In this document: positions 1 to 11,904 of the stretch, piece by piece | Layout: every line of letters begins with the position of its first letter | Numbering within the stretch: position 1 is the stretch's first letter | Source of the DNA: Codonopsis lanceolata | Taxonomy: Eukaryota > Streptophyta > Magnoliopsida > Asterales > Campanulaceae | Direction of reading: 5' to 3' | DNA: 64,000 nt | Assembly (NCBI GenBank): GCA_013146195.2 | Contig: CM028379.1 | Coordinates: 105,783,226-105,847,225, forward strand | Notes under the pieces: generated by a model | What the model was told of the DNA's origin: nothing | Database searches by the model: none | Seen by the model: the letters and a program-made list of their open reading frames with translations, nothing else | Position numbers and translations under genes: made by a program

Positions 1-306
1 TATATATCTGTAAATGAATAAATATTTTATTGCTTTCTAGATACTGCACACACGTGCACGCATATATGTATATTTCAAACTGTTACCCTACACCATGGCC
101 AGCCTACCCCCTGCATAAGCCAACACTAGAATGCATATAGATTCTCAGGACACTTCAAAGACCGACCGGTTTTTGCATCTTTGAATAGCGGGTCAACCCC
201 TGTCAAATATTAAAAAAAAGAAGAAAAGTAAAAAATATATATATATGTAAAAAAATGCGCAAGTTAGAGAAATATAGAAAAAAATGATGAAAATAAAGTG
301 CGCATA

Positions 307-396
<90 letters not shown>
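1..396. repeat. AT-rich flank with (AT)n and (TAA)n microsatellites
   Basis: No gene is visible here. The sequence is AT-rich and ends in a short (AT)n run followed by an uninterrupted (TAA)n microsatellite from about 322 to 396. It lies just upstream of the leader of the outer Tat-type retroelement, whose left LTR I could not delimit. Confidence 0.8.
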
Positions 397-397
<1 letters not shown>

Positions 398-893
398 CAG
401 TGGCTGATTTATTATTCTCCGATGCTCGACCTAGACTATTTCGAATGGTGGATCCTGGAAAGAGTATAGGCCCTTCGCCTGGGATCAGTCCGATCTTGGG
501 GAGTCGAAAGGCAGGTGGAATACGTTGGTCCTATACTCTGGAGAAAGAATCTACTGTTCCAGGAAAAGTCCTGAGACTGTCAAAATAAAGTAGGTGCTTA
601 TCCGGTCAATTGTAGGGAACACAAATAAATAATAATAAAATATACTAATAAAGGCACGTTGTACTCCAAGCCCAGAAAGCCTTCAGCCAGCCTTCTGATA
701 TCTCCTCCATAACCCATTTTCCTCAGAAACCTGGCCCGAATTTGGAAAGGTAGAGATAGTACTGGCCGGTTGATACGGGAAATAAGTGCGTAAATCAGCG
801 AGAGGGTATCGATGTCGAGATCGGACAAGGGGCGTAATCAATACGAGGGTACGATCCGAGCGGTATGGCTGCAGAAAGTGAACAGTGCCCGCT
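397..893 (+). other. Probable 5' leader of the outer Tat-type retroelement
   Basis: This non-AT-rich stretch directly precedes the gag start at 894 and contains no convincing ORF. Its position fits the untranslated leader (and perhaps part of the 5' LTR) of the outer Tat-type element. I found no primer-binding site or LTR end, so the assignment is by position only. Confidence 0.4.
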
Positions 894-1363
894 ATGGTGC
901 AGATTCGGGAGCCTCCGAGTGGCGCTCCAACTCCGGCAATGCAGGAATGGTTAGACCAAAAGTTGGGTGCAGCGACTGATCGTATGATGAGCCAAATGGC
1001 TAGTCTGGTGCAATGTTTAAAATCCAGTGGTGAGGTGAACTATTCCCCTACAGTCCTCCAGGAAGCATCAACATCTCATGTGCCTCCAAACTCAACTCCC
1101 CAGCCAAACACTAACCCACCAAATATTGCCACTACCCCAAATCCCAATCCTACACCAAGTCCCTACTACCCAAATATCAGTCCTTACCCATCCTATCCTC
1201 CATATCCTCTCCCAAGCGCCCAGAGCCCAAATGACCTTCCTTTTCCCATGATTAACCCACTCCAAAATAGCCCACATATGGACCCAAAAAGCTATAACCC
1301 ACCAGGCCAAGCTACCACATACTTACCTTTCAATGATCCTGGTCGCCCAGCCGAAACCGTCAA
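894..1363 (+). pseudogene. gag: Outer Tat-type Ty3/gypsy gag, N-terminal part, split by insertion
   Basis: The reading frame from ATG 894 encodes about 157 residues. A short charged N-terminus (PAMQEWLDQKLG) is followed by a long Pro/Asn/Tyr-rich tract. This is the N-terminal style of plant Tat/Ogre gag proteins. The frame is interrupted at 1363 by the TG of the nested retroelement's LTR. On the far side (11905 onward) the sequence resumes after the duplicated GTCAA in the same phase and with the same Pro/Asn/Gln-rich composition, so 894-1363 and 11910-12675 were one exon. I chose the ATG at 894 because the frame opens upstream only with a GTG. Confidence 0.75.
1359..1363. repeat. Target-site duplication GTCAA, left copy
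   Basis: GTCAA at 1359-1363 is repeated at 11905-11909, flanking the TG...CA ends of the nested LTR retrotransposon. A 5-bp duplication is the usual product of Ty3/gypsy integrases. Confidence 0.97.
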
Positions 1364-1981
1364 TGTGAGAACCCAAACCCATTACTTGCATTACTTGTCT
1401 TATGCCTTATTAACATGCTTGTTTCATGCCTTAACATGTTAGATACTTCTAATTGTTCATGTCATACTCACATGAGAGTATTATGTGCCTAGTTGCTTGA
1501 ATACCTTCCTTGCACTGCTTGCCTTGCCTTGTACCTTGAGTGTTTGCCTTAGCATGTTAGCACTCAACCGAGACTTGTTAGAGTTCTATTGTCCATCATA
1601 GATGACCTAGAACGTTCACCTTGATCATAGTAGGCTTGATTGGAAGTTTGGAAACCTTCTTGCCTTGTTTTGGCCTTAGCGATTTCCCTCGTCTCCCGTA
1701 TTGCTTGTATTTCGTCGTGCGATGTGTTCATTAAGTTCCCGGCCTTGTATTCAAGTCATAACCATGGTTAAACAAGCCTTTTCCATGCCCAAGTTATCTT
1801 AGTTTCATTGACGTTTAATTCGGGTATGATTCGTCAACCAATCGTCGCATGATTCGAGCCTTGTCCTACCTTGTTCCGGGTGTTGTTCGGATGTGTTTCG
1901 GACTTGTTTTGGGTTGTGTTAGACCCTAGAATGGTTGCCCATAAGTTTAGGACCCTTTAGGACATGTTTAAGTCAATTTTT

Positions 1982-2135
1982 GGAGCCCCAGAAGCCCAGG
2001 CGCCCGCATGGATCGAGTGAGGCGCGCGCCCCAGATGCTGAGAGCAATTGAAAACTTGGGGGAAGCCCCAGTATCTGAGGCGGCCGCATGGGCCAGGGTG
2101 AGGCGCCCGCCTCAGCCCTTCTCCAGCTACGGGAA
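1982..2135 (+). repeat. GC-rich ~79-bp tandem duplication in U3
   Basis: Two imperfect units start near 1982 and 2061. Both begin GGA(A)GCCCCAG and contain GGCG(C/G)CCGCATGG and GTGAGGCGC motifs. They stand out as a GC-rich, CpG-dense island in an otherwise AT-rich U3, about 200-300 bp upstream of the TATA box. A regulatory role is possible but not shown. The 3' LTR has the same array near 9519-9672. Confidence 0.7.
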
Positions 2136-2320
2136 TTTTCCTCCCTATTCTGCCATGTCCGACCTTTGACCCTTTAAACCCCTTCCTAATTGGCCCTAAT
2201 CCTACCTATTAGACACTAATCAAATTAGATTAGCCCTAACCTCAAGCAACCTCCACTTGACAAGTGGAAATTGGAGCTCTCTTCTTGTGCCAAGTGGATT
2301 TCCACTCATTCCATGCAAGG

Positions 2321-2327
2321 TATAAAA
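2321..2327 (+). promoter_or_regulatory. TATA box of the 5' LTR promoter
   Basis: GGTATAAAAAGC lies downstream of the GC-rich U3 repeats and upstream of a pyrimidine-rich stretch. It is repeated at 9858-9864 in the 3' LTR. It is the only strong TATA motif in the LTR, so transcription probably starts near 2350. Confidence 0.65.
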
Positions 2328-4370
2328 AGCTCACCCTCTTGTTGATCAGCCATTAAGCCTCATTTCCAGATTTCTTCTCCTCTCTCCTGCCATATTTAGT
2401 GTGTGTAGAGAAAAGGTGAGACTAGTGTGTGTCTCCTCCATGGATTGAGCTCCCGACCTCCGTTTGCCAAACCGAGACCACCGGAGTGAAGCTACCGACG
2501 AGGAGATCGTTTCCATCCGATTACTTTGTGTCCATTCCATCTCTTTCTTGGGTGTAAGGTAAGCTATCGATTCCCCTTAGGATGTATGCTAGATATGCCA
2601 TGTCCCCCCTCTTCTTGTAATTCCCATGCTCCTACCATGCCCTTGCCATGATTGTTGATGTATTGGTCTTTTGAGATTTTTGATTAATATGATCATCTTG
2701 TTAATTTAGTCCTATGCCTAGAATTAAAAATGTTCTATGCCCCTTTAGGAACAACTATTGTTCTTGGACTAATGGATTTTGACAACTTTTGGAGACTATG
2801 AATTCTAGGGTTCCATATGCCATGATTTGTTCATCTTATTGAATTGGGTCCTATGTTGAGAATTAAATGTGTTCTATATCCTCCTATGAATAATTAATGT
2901 TCTTGGACCATTGCAATTTATCAACCTTTGAAATAATAATTCTAAGGCCCCTTGAAATTGAATGGATGACAATCCTTAACTACGGTTGTTAAATGGATTA
3001 ACGACCTAGCCGATCATATACGAGAACTTAGAAAAGGGTTTATGATGCATTTAGCATCCTAACTCTATTGGATGAATTGTTAGAGACGACTCAACGGAGT
3101 CAAGTTTAGCGAGCTATTGAACAATACCGGCTCACCGATCAATCCCTACGACGTTCTAAACACGTTTCCCTTAGAATAATAATTCTAGACTCTTGAACTT
3201 GGATTGATTACCTTGCTTGATCTTGAATGTCATATTATAGAATGCCTAATTGACATGTGAGTTCGCTCTTGTCGAACTCAATCCTACTTGGTTATTGATG
3301 AGAATAATTTACTTGTCATGAACGAGATCGCTCTTGTCGACCTCGTTCACTACTTGATATTTTTGTTAAGTAAACATTACTTGGCATTGCATGAGTCCAG
3401 CTGGCATCCTGTCCTTGTTCACACACGCCTCCACTGTGGCCACAGTGGGGAAGTAGCTCCCTTGTTGTAATCAATACGAGCACCATTGGTTCTATCCCGG
3501 GCATTCCCTCGGAAGGTCGATGTACTTACACGCATCTGACACATGCACGCTCAAGATAACGCTTGTATGCAGGAACTACGTAGCGGCCCGGCTCTTCATA
3601 TATCCTTATCCTATGTGATTTAATTATGCGCACCTATGTGAAACAATGTGCATCTTGGATATATGATCTCTATGCTTATGTGACTATAACTTGCCTTGTA
3701 TGTTGCATATTGCCATGACATGCATGATTGATAGCTTACAAGTCTTTATGACTTACCCTTTCCCCTTTACTGCTTTAGATCCTAGCAAGACAGGTCCCGC
3801 TCGTTGAGATTGCTGTGTTCGTGCTTGTTCCCCTTTTTGTTCCGCCGTCGATATTGAAGAGGTGGTTTAGATGTCCTCTTCCTCTTGTTTATGTTTTGTA
3901 AGGACGACGGGTTAAAGCAAGTCAATTAGACTATGCTTGGGTACTTGTATAAAACTTGATCTTGTAACTCTTGTTAGCTACTAGTAGTTATATCACTTGT
4001 AGTACTTGTATCTCTTTTGTGCCGGCATTGTGTAAGCCGAGCTTTGGTTACCTTGTTAACATCCCACTACGTATTAGTCTTCCGCTGAGCATGCTATTAG
4101 CTCTTATTTAATTCTTGTCTCTGACTGTTAGCTTGGATTCCGGCATGTAGTGTCGCCGATGACTTGGTTATATTGTTTAACTGTTATATCAGGTTTGAAA
4201 AGTTTTAAAAATACCGGCCCTTTGGTGCCGAGGCGTGCTACGTCTCTAATGTTGCGTCACGTCGTTTTTTTAAATTTGAGTCCTTGCATGTTACTTGTCT
4301 ACTTGTTTCCTCCTTATTTGGGCGGTCCGACCCTCGGTTCCACCTCGGGCCCGGTCGGGGTCGCCACAGT

Positions 4371-4382
4371 TGGTATCAGAGC
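4371..4382 (+). promoter_or_regulatory. Primer-binding site, initiator tRNA-Met type
   Basis: TGGTATCAGAGC begins two bases after the CA that ends the 5' LTR. This is the plant LTR-retrotransposon site complementary to the 3' end of initiator tRNA-Met, where minus-strand DNA synthesis is primed. Confidence 0.92.
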
Positions 4383-6009
4383 TCTCGTTAGCTATAAGCC
4401 AGGATAGGTTCCATGGCCTAGTTGGGTTAATTCTTGTGTGAATCATGACGTTGAGTGTTCTCTTTCGTGCCTTATTGGCAAATTCTTCGTTAATGAATAG
4501 GACTTAGAATCCTAAGTTCATTGTAATCTAGATTCTCGTGAGTACAGTGTTCGTGCCGAGGAATATTACCTTTCACCCGTTTTACTTTCAAGGCGCAGTT
4601 ATACCAAGAGTGTGTGTTGCTGCTTTGTAGAGCTATTGTTTCTTGTCCGTTGTGAGTGATCTTATAAGCTCAGGTTGTTGATTCCGAGCGTGATCATCGT
4701 GGTGTCCATTAGTGCCTTTGAACGTGTTACACCTTCTTGAGCGGCGTGGCTAAGCCTCCCGTAGTACCTAGTGTATTCCTTGATTCCTACATAAGTATAT
4801 ATATCTTCTGTAGTGCCTAATCGTGAGTACTTGGACTGTATAGTGTCAGGAATTAGAGGACTCTTTCCTGTTTCAGGTTATTGAGATTGAAGGGATACCC
4901 TAATGCTCAAGGTATCGTTGTGGTTTCAAGTTGAGACTGGGTGAGTACCCGATAGGTGATCGCATGACCGATGATTGGATTAATCGTTAGCTCGTTTACG
5001 TCTTGACCCAAAGTGATTTGAGGTTTTCTAGCTAATAACTATTTGCTAGCCAAGGACTATTAAGTTATTGTCTTGTACCGTTATTCGACTAATGCATTAA
5101 TAGAGTATTAGCATTTTGTAAAAGGATTTATCCATCATTAGTGAATCGTTAAGGGTATGAATGTTCCATACTTGGTATACTTGCATGGTAGATTAAAATA
5201 CTATGTATATGATATTGATTTCCATGCCTAAGTGTAACTATATTATATGTGCATGAGACCTTCATAAAGGATGCTCTTATGTGATTGGTAACTCCTCCCG
5301 CATCCTAAACGACGGAAGCTTTTGAAGTCACTTCAGAGGGCCCCTGACTTGATTATCAAGAGGTATTCGTCGTAGAACTAGAATGGTATAATATGATATA
5401 GGAATTGACTGAACCCATGACCAACTGGAATGAAATTGAAAGTGGCATCTTGTTTTACTTGTGCAAATATGTGCAACGTGTATATTGAAATCATGCTATG
5501 AATAAATTGAACCTGTGACATGATCGACTGAATTGCATGGTATTGAATGCCTTCTTTGAAAGGCGAATATGTGGTCCATGATGATTGACTACTTGATTTT
5601 ATTGTAGGACGTTAGATCCTATAGATTCGTGTTGTGACCGGAATAATTTAGTTAGTCTGGAAAACTCTTTGTTGGAAAGTTGTTAGTTTGGTGCAACTAT
5701 TGCACGTGCATTCGAGTCACCTGTTTAGTTGATAAAGAAGAATTTTCACCTCATTGTCCACGTTTGTTGGAACCTAGTAAACCTCGATAATGTCCTTGAA
5801 CCCTGTCAAGAGTCAAGATGACTCGACTTTGGAATCGATGGGAGATGATATTTAAGCATTTCTTTCCCTGTCGCCTCCGCAGATTCGTTTCTCCATGACC
5901 CGTATTTTTGTATACAACTTCTCTACCTTTATTGAGCTCGTTAGTAACTGTTCGACTCACACTACTGTTTTGCAAATGCTTGTCCTCTTCTTGCCTTGTC
6001 CTTGTAGCA
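4383..6009 (+). other. Internal region lacking gag and protease
   Basis: About 1.6 kb between the primer site and the first recognisable RT sequence. No long ORF, zinc knuckle or aspartic-protease motif is visible on either strand. In intact members of this clade gag and protease occupy this place, so it is either a deletion filled with other sequence or heavily decayed. Confidence 0.6.
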
Positions 6010-8889
6010 CGACTTTGGGACTACACATTGCCTCCCGACCGAGAATTAGAGTTTTGCATTGAGCTTTTGCCAGGGACTTCGCCTACATCTAGAGCGCCTT
6101 ACAGAATAACTCCAGCGGAGTTGTGAGAATTGAAAGAGTAATTTTAAGAACTTCAAGATAGGGAGTTCATTAAACCGAGTGTATCACTGTAGGGTGCACC
6201 GATATTGTTTGTGAAAGATATATGGTAATTTATGCTTTTATAGACTATCGACAGTTGAACCAGGCTATTATCAAGAATAGGTATCCCTTGCCACACATTG
6301 ATGATCTTTTTGATCAACTTCGGGGTTCAGTTGTCTATTCCAAATTTGATTTGAGGAGTGGCTATCACCAGTTGAGAGTTCGAGCGGAGGATGTCCCGAA
6401 GACAGCCTTCCGTACGCGTTACGGTCATTATGAGTTTGTTGTGATGCCGTTTGGATTGACCAACGCACCTGCAGTTTTTATGGACTTGATGAATAGGGTT
6501 TTCCATGAGTATCTCGATTGCTTTGTGGTGGTATTTATTGATGACATTCTTGTGTACTCCAAGTCACGAGAGGAACATGCGAATCATTTGAGAGAAGTTC
6601 TTTCTATCTTGCGGAAGAAGCAGCTTTATGCGAAATTTAGTAAGTGTGCCTTCTGGTTAGAACAAGTTTCCTTTCTAGGGCACGTGGTGTCTAGGGATGG
6701 TATCGCGGTGGATCCATCCAAGATTGAGGCGATTACTAAGTGGAAGACGCCTAGTACGGTGACCGAGGTCCGTAGTTTCTTGGGCTTGGCAGGTTATTAC
6801 CGTAGGTTCATTGAGGGGTTTTCGAAGATCGCTACTCCGATGACTAACTTGACTCAGAAGAAGTCTACTTTTATATGGAGTGATAAGTGCGAGGCTAGTT
6901 TTCAGGAGTTGAAGAGGAGATTGACTACGGCTCCTATTTTGGCATTGCCTAGTGGTTCGGAGAACTTTGTGATTTTTAGCGACGCCTCGCTAGAAGGCTT
7001 GGGTTGCGTACTTATGCAGAATGGGAGAGTTATTGCCTATGCTTCGAGGAAGTTATCACCTTATGAGCAGAATTACCCGACACATGACCTTGAACTGGCA
7101 GCTATCATTTTTGCGCTCCACAAGTGGAAACATTATCTTTACGGGGCTAAGTTCGAGATATTCACCGATCATAAGAGTTTGAAGTATCTCTTTTCACAAA
7201 AAGAGTTGAATATGCGACAGAGGCGATGGATGGAGAAACTTAAGGATCATGACTGCACTATTTCATATCATCCGGGGAAAGCTAATGTTGTTGCGGATGC
7301 CTTGAGTAGGAAGGCGTATATGTCTTGTTTGATGATGAAGGAGTGGAAGATGCTCGAGGACGTCCGAGAATGGAGTCCAGTGGCGAATGAGCATAGGGTT
7401 ATCTTTGCTAGCGTGCGTGCTACGCCTGCATTGTTTGAGTTGATTAAGAAGGCTCAAGCTTCTGATTCTGAGTTAGGGAAGATTATGGATGGATTGGGTG
7501 ATGGTAAGACACCGGAGTTTGCTTTGAACACCAATGGGATCCTGACTTTTCGAGGTAGGGTTTGTGTGCCTTCTACCGATGGGGTTAAGCGTATGGTTCT
7601 TGATGAGGCTCACAAGGCCAAGTATACTATACATCCAGGGAGTACCAAAATGTATAGGGACTTGAAGAGACAGTTCTGGTGGAATGGGATGAAGAGAGAA
7701 ATTGCAGACTACGTATCTAGATGCTTGACGTGTCAGCAGGTTAAGGCTGAACACCAGAGACCTGCCGGTTTGCTTCAGCCACTTGAGATACCGGAGTGGA
7801 AGTGGGAGCATATCACCATGGATTTTGTGACAGGATTGCCACGTACTCGCCGAGGTTTCGATGCAGTTTGGGTTGTTGTGGATAGGTTGACCAAATCTTC
7901 ACATTTTATTCCTGTTGCGATGACTTATAGTTTGAGTCAGTTGGCAGCATTGTATGTCCAGGATATCGTGAGGTTGCATGGTATTCCTGTTAGCATTGTT
8001 TCTGATAGAGACCCCAGGTTCACTTCTAGATTTTGGCATTCCTTGCAGGATGCTTTGGGAACGAAGTTAAACTTTAGTACGGCTTTTCACCCGCAGTCAG
8101 ACGGTCAGTCGGAGAGATTGATTCAGGTATTGGAGGACCTATTGCGTGCTTGTGCCATGGATTTCAAAGGTAGTTGGGATTCTCATTTACCGTTAGCCGA
8201 ATTTGCATACAATAACAGTTACCAGTCCAGTATTGAGATGGCGCCATATGAGGCTTTATATGGGCGCAAGTGTCGTTCACCGATTTGCTGGGATGAGGTT
8301 GGTGAAGCTAAACTTTGGGGTTCGGAGATGGTACAACAATCGGCTGAGCGTGAAGCTTATTAGAGATAGATTGCTTACAGCCCAAAGTAGACAGAAGAGC
8401 TACGCGGATAACCGGAGACGTGACCTAGAATTTCAGGTTGGTGACTATGTGTTCTTGAAAGTATCGCCCCGACGCGGTACTAAGCGATTTGGAAAGAAGG
8501 GTAAACTTTCACCTCGATTCATTGGGCCATTCGAGATCCTAGAAAGGATTGGAGCTTTGGCGTATCGGTTAGCATTGCCACCTTCTATATCGGATGTTCA
8601 TGACGTATTTCATGTCTCGATGCTACGCAAGTACTTGAAGGATGAGTCGCATGTCTTGACTTATGATGAGATTTCTTTTGAGCCTGACCTTTCTTATGAT
8701 GAGAAGCCGGTGAGGATCCTTGACACGAAAGAACAAGTGTTGAGGACGAAGAAAATTCCCTTGGTGAAGGTCTTGTGGAAGAATCATGATATTGAGGAAG
8801 CCACGTGGGAGACCGAGCTTGATATGAGAGAGAGATACCCTTTCCTATTCGATGACTCCGGTAAGAATTTAGGGACTAAATTCCTTTAA
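6010..8889 (+). pseudogene. pol: Chromovirus pol: RT, RNase H, integrase, chromodomain (broken)
   Basis: Pol reads, in order: the RT entry region (LPPDRELEFCIELLPGT, about 6018) with several stops up to 6220; then a 713-codon open frame 6222-8363; then a shifted frame to the stop at 8889. In the 713-residue part, RT carries FIDD at residues 105-108. RNase H has D254, E291, D316 and D359. Integrase has the zinc site H464/H471/C501/C504 and the catalytic triad D534/D595/E631 (35-residue spacing). After a frameshift near 8345 the integrase C-terminus continues with the (P)FEIL...HDVFHVSMLRKY region and a chromodomain-like end (KVLWKNHDIEEATWE). A few-base deletion near 6220 and the 8345 shift break the gene. 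All catalytic residues survive in the middle frame. Confidence 0.93.
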
Positions 8890-8900
8890 GTGGGGGAGGA
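8888..8900 (+). promoter_or_regulatory. Polypurine tract
   Basis: AAGTGGGGGAGGA lies immediately before the TG of the 3' LTR, right after the pol stop codon. This is the position and composition of the plus-strand primer. Confidence 0.92.
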
Positions 8901-11900
8901 TGTGAGAACCCAAACCCATTACTTGCATTACTTGTCTTATGCCTTATTAACATGCTTGTTTCATGCCTTAACATGTTAGATACTTCTAATTGTTCATGTC
9001 ATACTCACATGAGAGTATTATGTGCCTAGTTGCTTGAATACCTTCCTTGCACTGCTTGCCTTGCCTTGTACCTTGAGTGTTTGCCTTAGCATGTTAGCAC
9101 TCAACCGAGACTTGTTAGAGTTCTATTGTCCATCATAGATGACCTAGAACGTTCACCTTGATCATAGTAGGCTTGATTGGAAGTTTGGAAACCTTCTTGC
9201 CTTGTTTTGGCCTTAGCGATTTCCCTCGTCTCCCGTATTGCTTGTATTTCGTCGTGCGATGTGTTCATTAAGTTCCCGGCCTTGTATTCAAGTCATAACC
9301 ATGGTTAAACAAGCCTTTTCCATGCCCAAGTTATCTTAGTTTCATTGACGTTTAATTCGGGTATGATTCGTCAACCAATCGTCGCATGATTCGAGCCTTG
9401 TCCTACCTTGTTCCGGGTGTTGTTCGGATGTGTTTCGGACTTGTTTTGGGTTGTGTTAGACCCTAGAATGGTTGCCCATAAGTTTAGGACCCTTTAGGAC
9501 ATGTTTAAGTCAAGTTTTGGAGCCCCAGAAGCCCAGGCGCCCGCATGGATCGAGTGAGGCGCGCGCCCCAGATGCTGAGAGCAATTGAAAACTTGGGGGA
9601 AGCCCCAGTATCTGAGGCGGCCGCATGGGCCAGGGTGAGGCGCCCGCCTCAGCCCTTCTCCAGCTACGGGAATTTTCCTCCCTATTCTGCCATGTCCGAC
9701 CTTTGACCCTTTAAACCCCTTCCTAATTGGCCCTAATCCTACCTATTAGACACTAATCAAATTAGATTAGCCCTAACCTCAAGCAACCTCCACTTGACAA
9801 GTGGAAATTGGAGCTCTCTTCTTGTGCCAAGTGGATTTCCACTCATTCCATGCAAGGTATAAAAAGCTCACCCTCTTGTTGATCAGCCATTAAGCCTCAT
9901 TTCCAGATTTCTTCTCCTCTCTCCTGCCATATTTAGTGTGTGTAGAGAAAAGGTGAGACTAGTGTGTGTCTCCTCCATGGATTGAGCTCCCGACCTCCGT
10001 TTGCCAAACCGAGACCACCGGAGTGAAGCTACCGACGAGGAGATCGTTTCCATCCGATTACTTTGTGTCCATTCCATCTCTTTCTTGGGTGTAAGGTAAG
10101 CTATCGATTCCCCTTAGGATGTATGCTAGATATGCCATGTCCCCCTCTTCTTGTAATTCCCATGCTCCTACCATGCCCTTGCCATGATTGTTGATGTATT
10201 GGTCTTTTGAGATTTTTGATTAATATGATCATCTTGTTAATTTAGTCCTATGCCTAGAATTAAAAATGTTCTATGCCCCTTTAGGAACAACTATTGTTCT
10301 TGGACTAATGGATTTTGACAACTTTTGGAGACTATGAATTCTAGGGTTCCATATGCCATGATTTGTTCATCTTATTGAATTGGGTCCTATGTTGAGAATT
10401 AAATGTGTTCTATATCCTCCTATGAATAATTAATGTTCTTGGACCATTGCAATTTATCAACCTTTGAAATAATAATTCTAAGGCCCCTTGAAATTGAATG
10501 GATGACAATCCTTAACTACGGTTGTTAAATGGATTAACGACCTAGCCGATCATATACGAGAACTTAGAAAGGGTTTATGATGCATTTAGCATCCTAACTC
10601 TATTGGATGAATTGTTAGAGACGACTCAACGGAGTCAAGTTTAGCGAGCTATTGAACAATACCGGCTCACCGATCAATCCCTACGACGTTCTAAACACGT
10701 TTCCCTTAGAATAATAATTCTAGACTCTTGAACTTGGATTGATTACCTTGCTTGATCTTGAATGTCATATTATAGAATGCCTAATTGACATGTGAGTTCG
10801 CTCTTGTCGAACTCAATCCTACTTGGTTATTGATGAGAATAATTTACTTGTCATGAACGAGATCGCTCTTGTCGACCTCGTTCACTACTTGATATTTTTG
10901 TTAAGTAAACATTACTTGGCATTGCATGAGTCCAGCTGGCATCCTGTCCTTGTTCACACACGCCTCCACTGTGGCCACAGTGGGGAAGTAGCTCCCTTGT
11001 TGTAATCAATACGAGCACCATTGGTTCTATCCCGGGCATTCCCTCGGAAGGTCGATGTACTTACACGCATCTGACACATGCACGCTCAAGATAACGCTTG
11101 TATGCAGGAACTACGTAGCGGCCCGGCTCTCCATATATCCTTATCCTATGTGATTTAATTATGCGCACTTATGTGAAACAATGTGCATCTTGGATATATG
11201 TTCTCTATGCTTATGTGACTATAACTTGCCTTGTATGTTGCATATTGCCATGACATGCATGATTGATAGCTTACAAGTCTTTATGACTTACCCTTTCCCC
11301 TTCTTGCTTTAGATCCTAGCAAGGACAGTCCCGCGCTCGTTGAGATTGCTGTGTTCGTGCTTGTTCCCCTTTTTGTTCCGCCGTCGATATTGAAGAGGTG
11401 GTTTAGATGTCCTCTTCCTCTTGTTTATGTTTTGTAAGGACGACGGGTTAAAGCAAGTCAATTAGACTATGCTTGGGTACTTGTATAAAACTTGATCTTG
11501 TAACTCTTGTTAGCTACTAGTAATTATATCACTTGTAGCACTTGTAATCCTTTTGTGCCGGCATTGTGTAAGCCGAGCTTTGGTTACCTTGTTAATATTC
11601 CACTACGTATTAGTCTTCCGCTGAGCATGCTATTAGCTCCTATTAATTCTTGTCTATGACTGTTAGCTTGGGTTCCGGCATGTAGTATCGCCGATGACTT
11701 GGTTATATTGTTTAACTGTTCTATCAGGTTTTAAAAGTTTTAAAAATACCGGCCTTTTGGTGCCGAGGCGTGCTACGTCTCTAATGTTGCGTCACGTCGT
11801 TTTTTTTAATTTGAGTCCTTGCAATGTTACTTGTCTACTTGTTTCCTCCTTTTTTGGGCGGTCCGACCCTCGGTTCCACCTCGGGCCCGGGTCGGGGCGC

Positions 11901-11904
11901 CACA
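8901..11904 (+). repeat. 3' LTR of the nested chromovirus (3004 bp)
   Basis: Starts TGTGAGAACCC and ends GGGCGCCACA, followed by the TSD GTCAA. It is the partner of 1364-4368. Differences between the two are concentrated after about 11130. The TATA box is at 9858-9864. Confidence 0.97.

Larger units (their letters stand above)
1364..4368 (+). repeat. 5' LTR of the nested chromovirus (3005 bp)
   Basis: The LTR starts TGTGAGAACCC and ends GTCGCCACA. It is nearly identical to 8901-11904. By eye there are about three differences in the first ~2.23 kb but roughly 25-30 in the last ~0.77 kb. A TATA box at 2321 puts U3 at about 0.95 kb, leaving an unusually long R-U5 of about 2 kb with no ORF of note. 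A GGTAAG at about 2558 looks like a splice donor. Confidence 0.97.
1364..11904 (+). mobile_element. Nested Tekay/Del-type Ty3/gypsy chromovirus, non-autonomous
   Basis: This is a complete 10.5-kb insertion. It has two directly repeated LTRs of about 3.0 kb (1364-4368 and 8901-11904), an initiator-tRNA-Met-type primer site at 4371, a polypurine tract before the 3' LTR and a perfect 5-bp TSD. The internal region carries RT, RNase H, integrase and a C-terminal chromodomain-like segment, in the chromovirus order. The long LTRs and the pol sequence suggest the Tekay/Del clade; the clade name is inference. About 1.6 kb after the primer site has no gag or protease, and pol is frameshifted, so the copy cannot have moved alone. 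It sits inside gag of an older Tat-type element. Confidence 0.95.

Noticed and set aside
322..396. Regular repeats considered as a CRISPR array (also at 39417 and 58063)
   Set aside because: Simple trinucleotide microsatellites without spacers, in plant DNA.
7263..7811. Minus-strand ORFs within pol
   Set aside because: Shadow frames of the RT/RNase H/integrase ORF.
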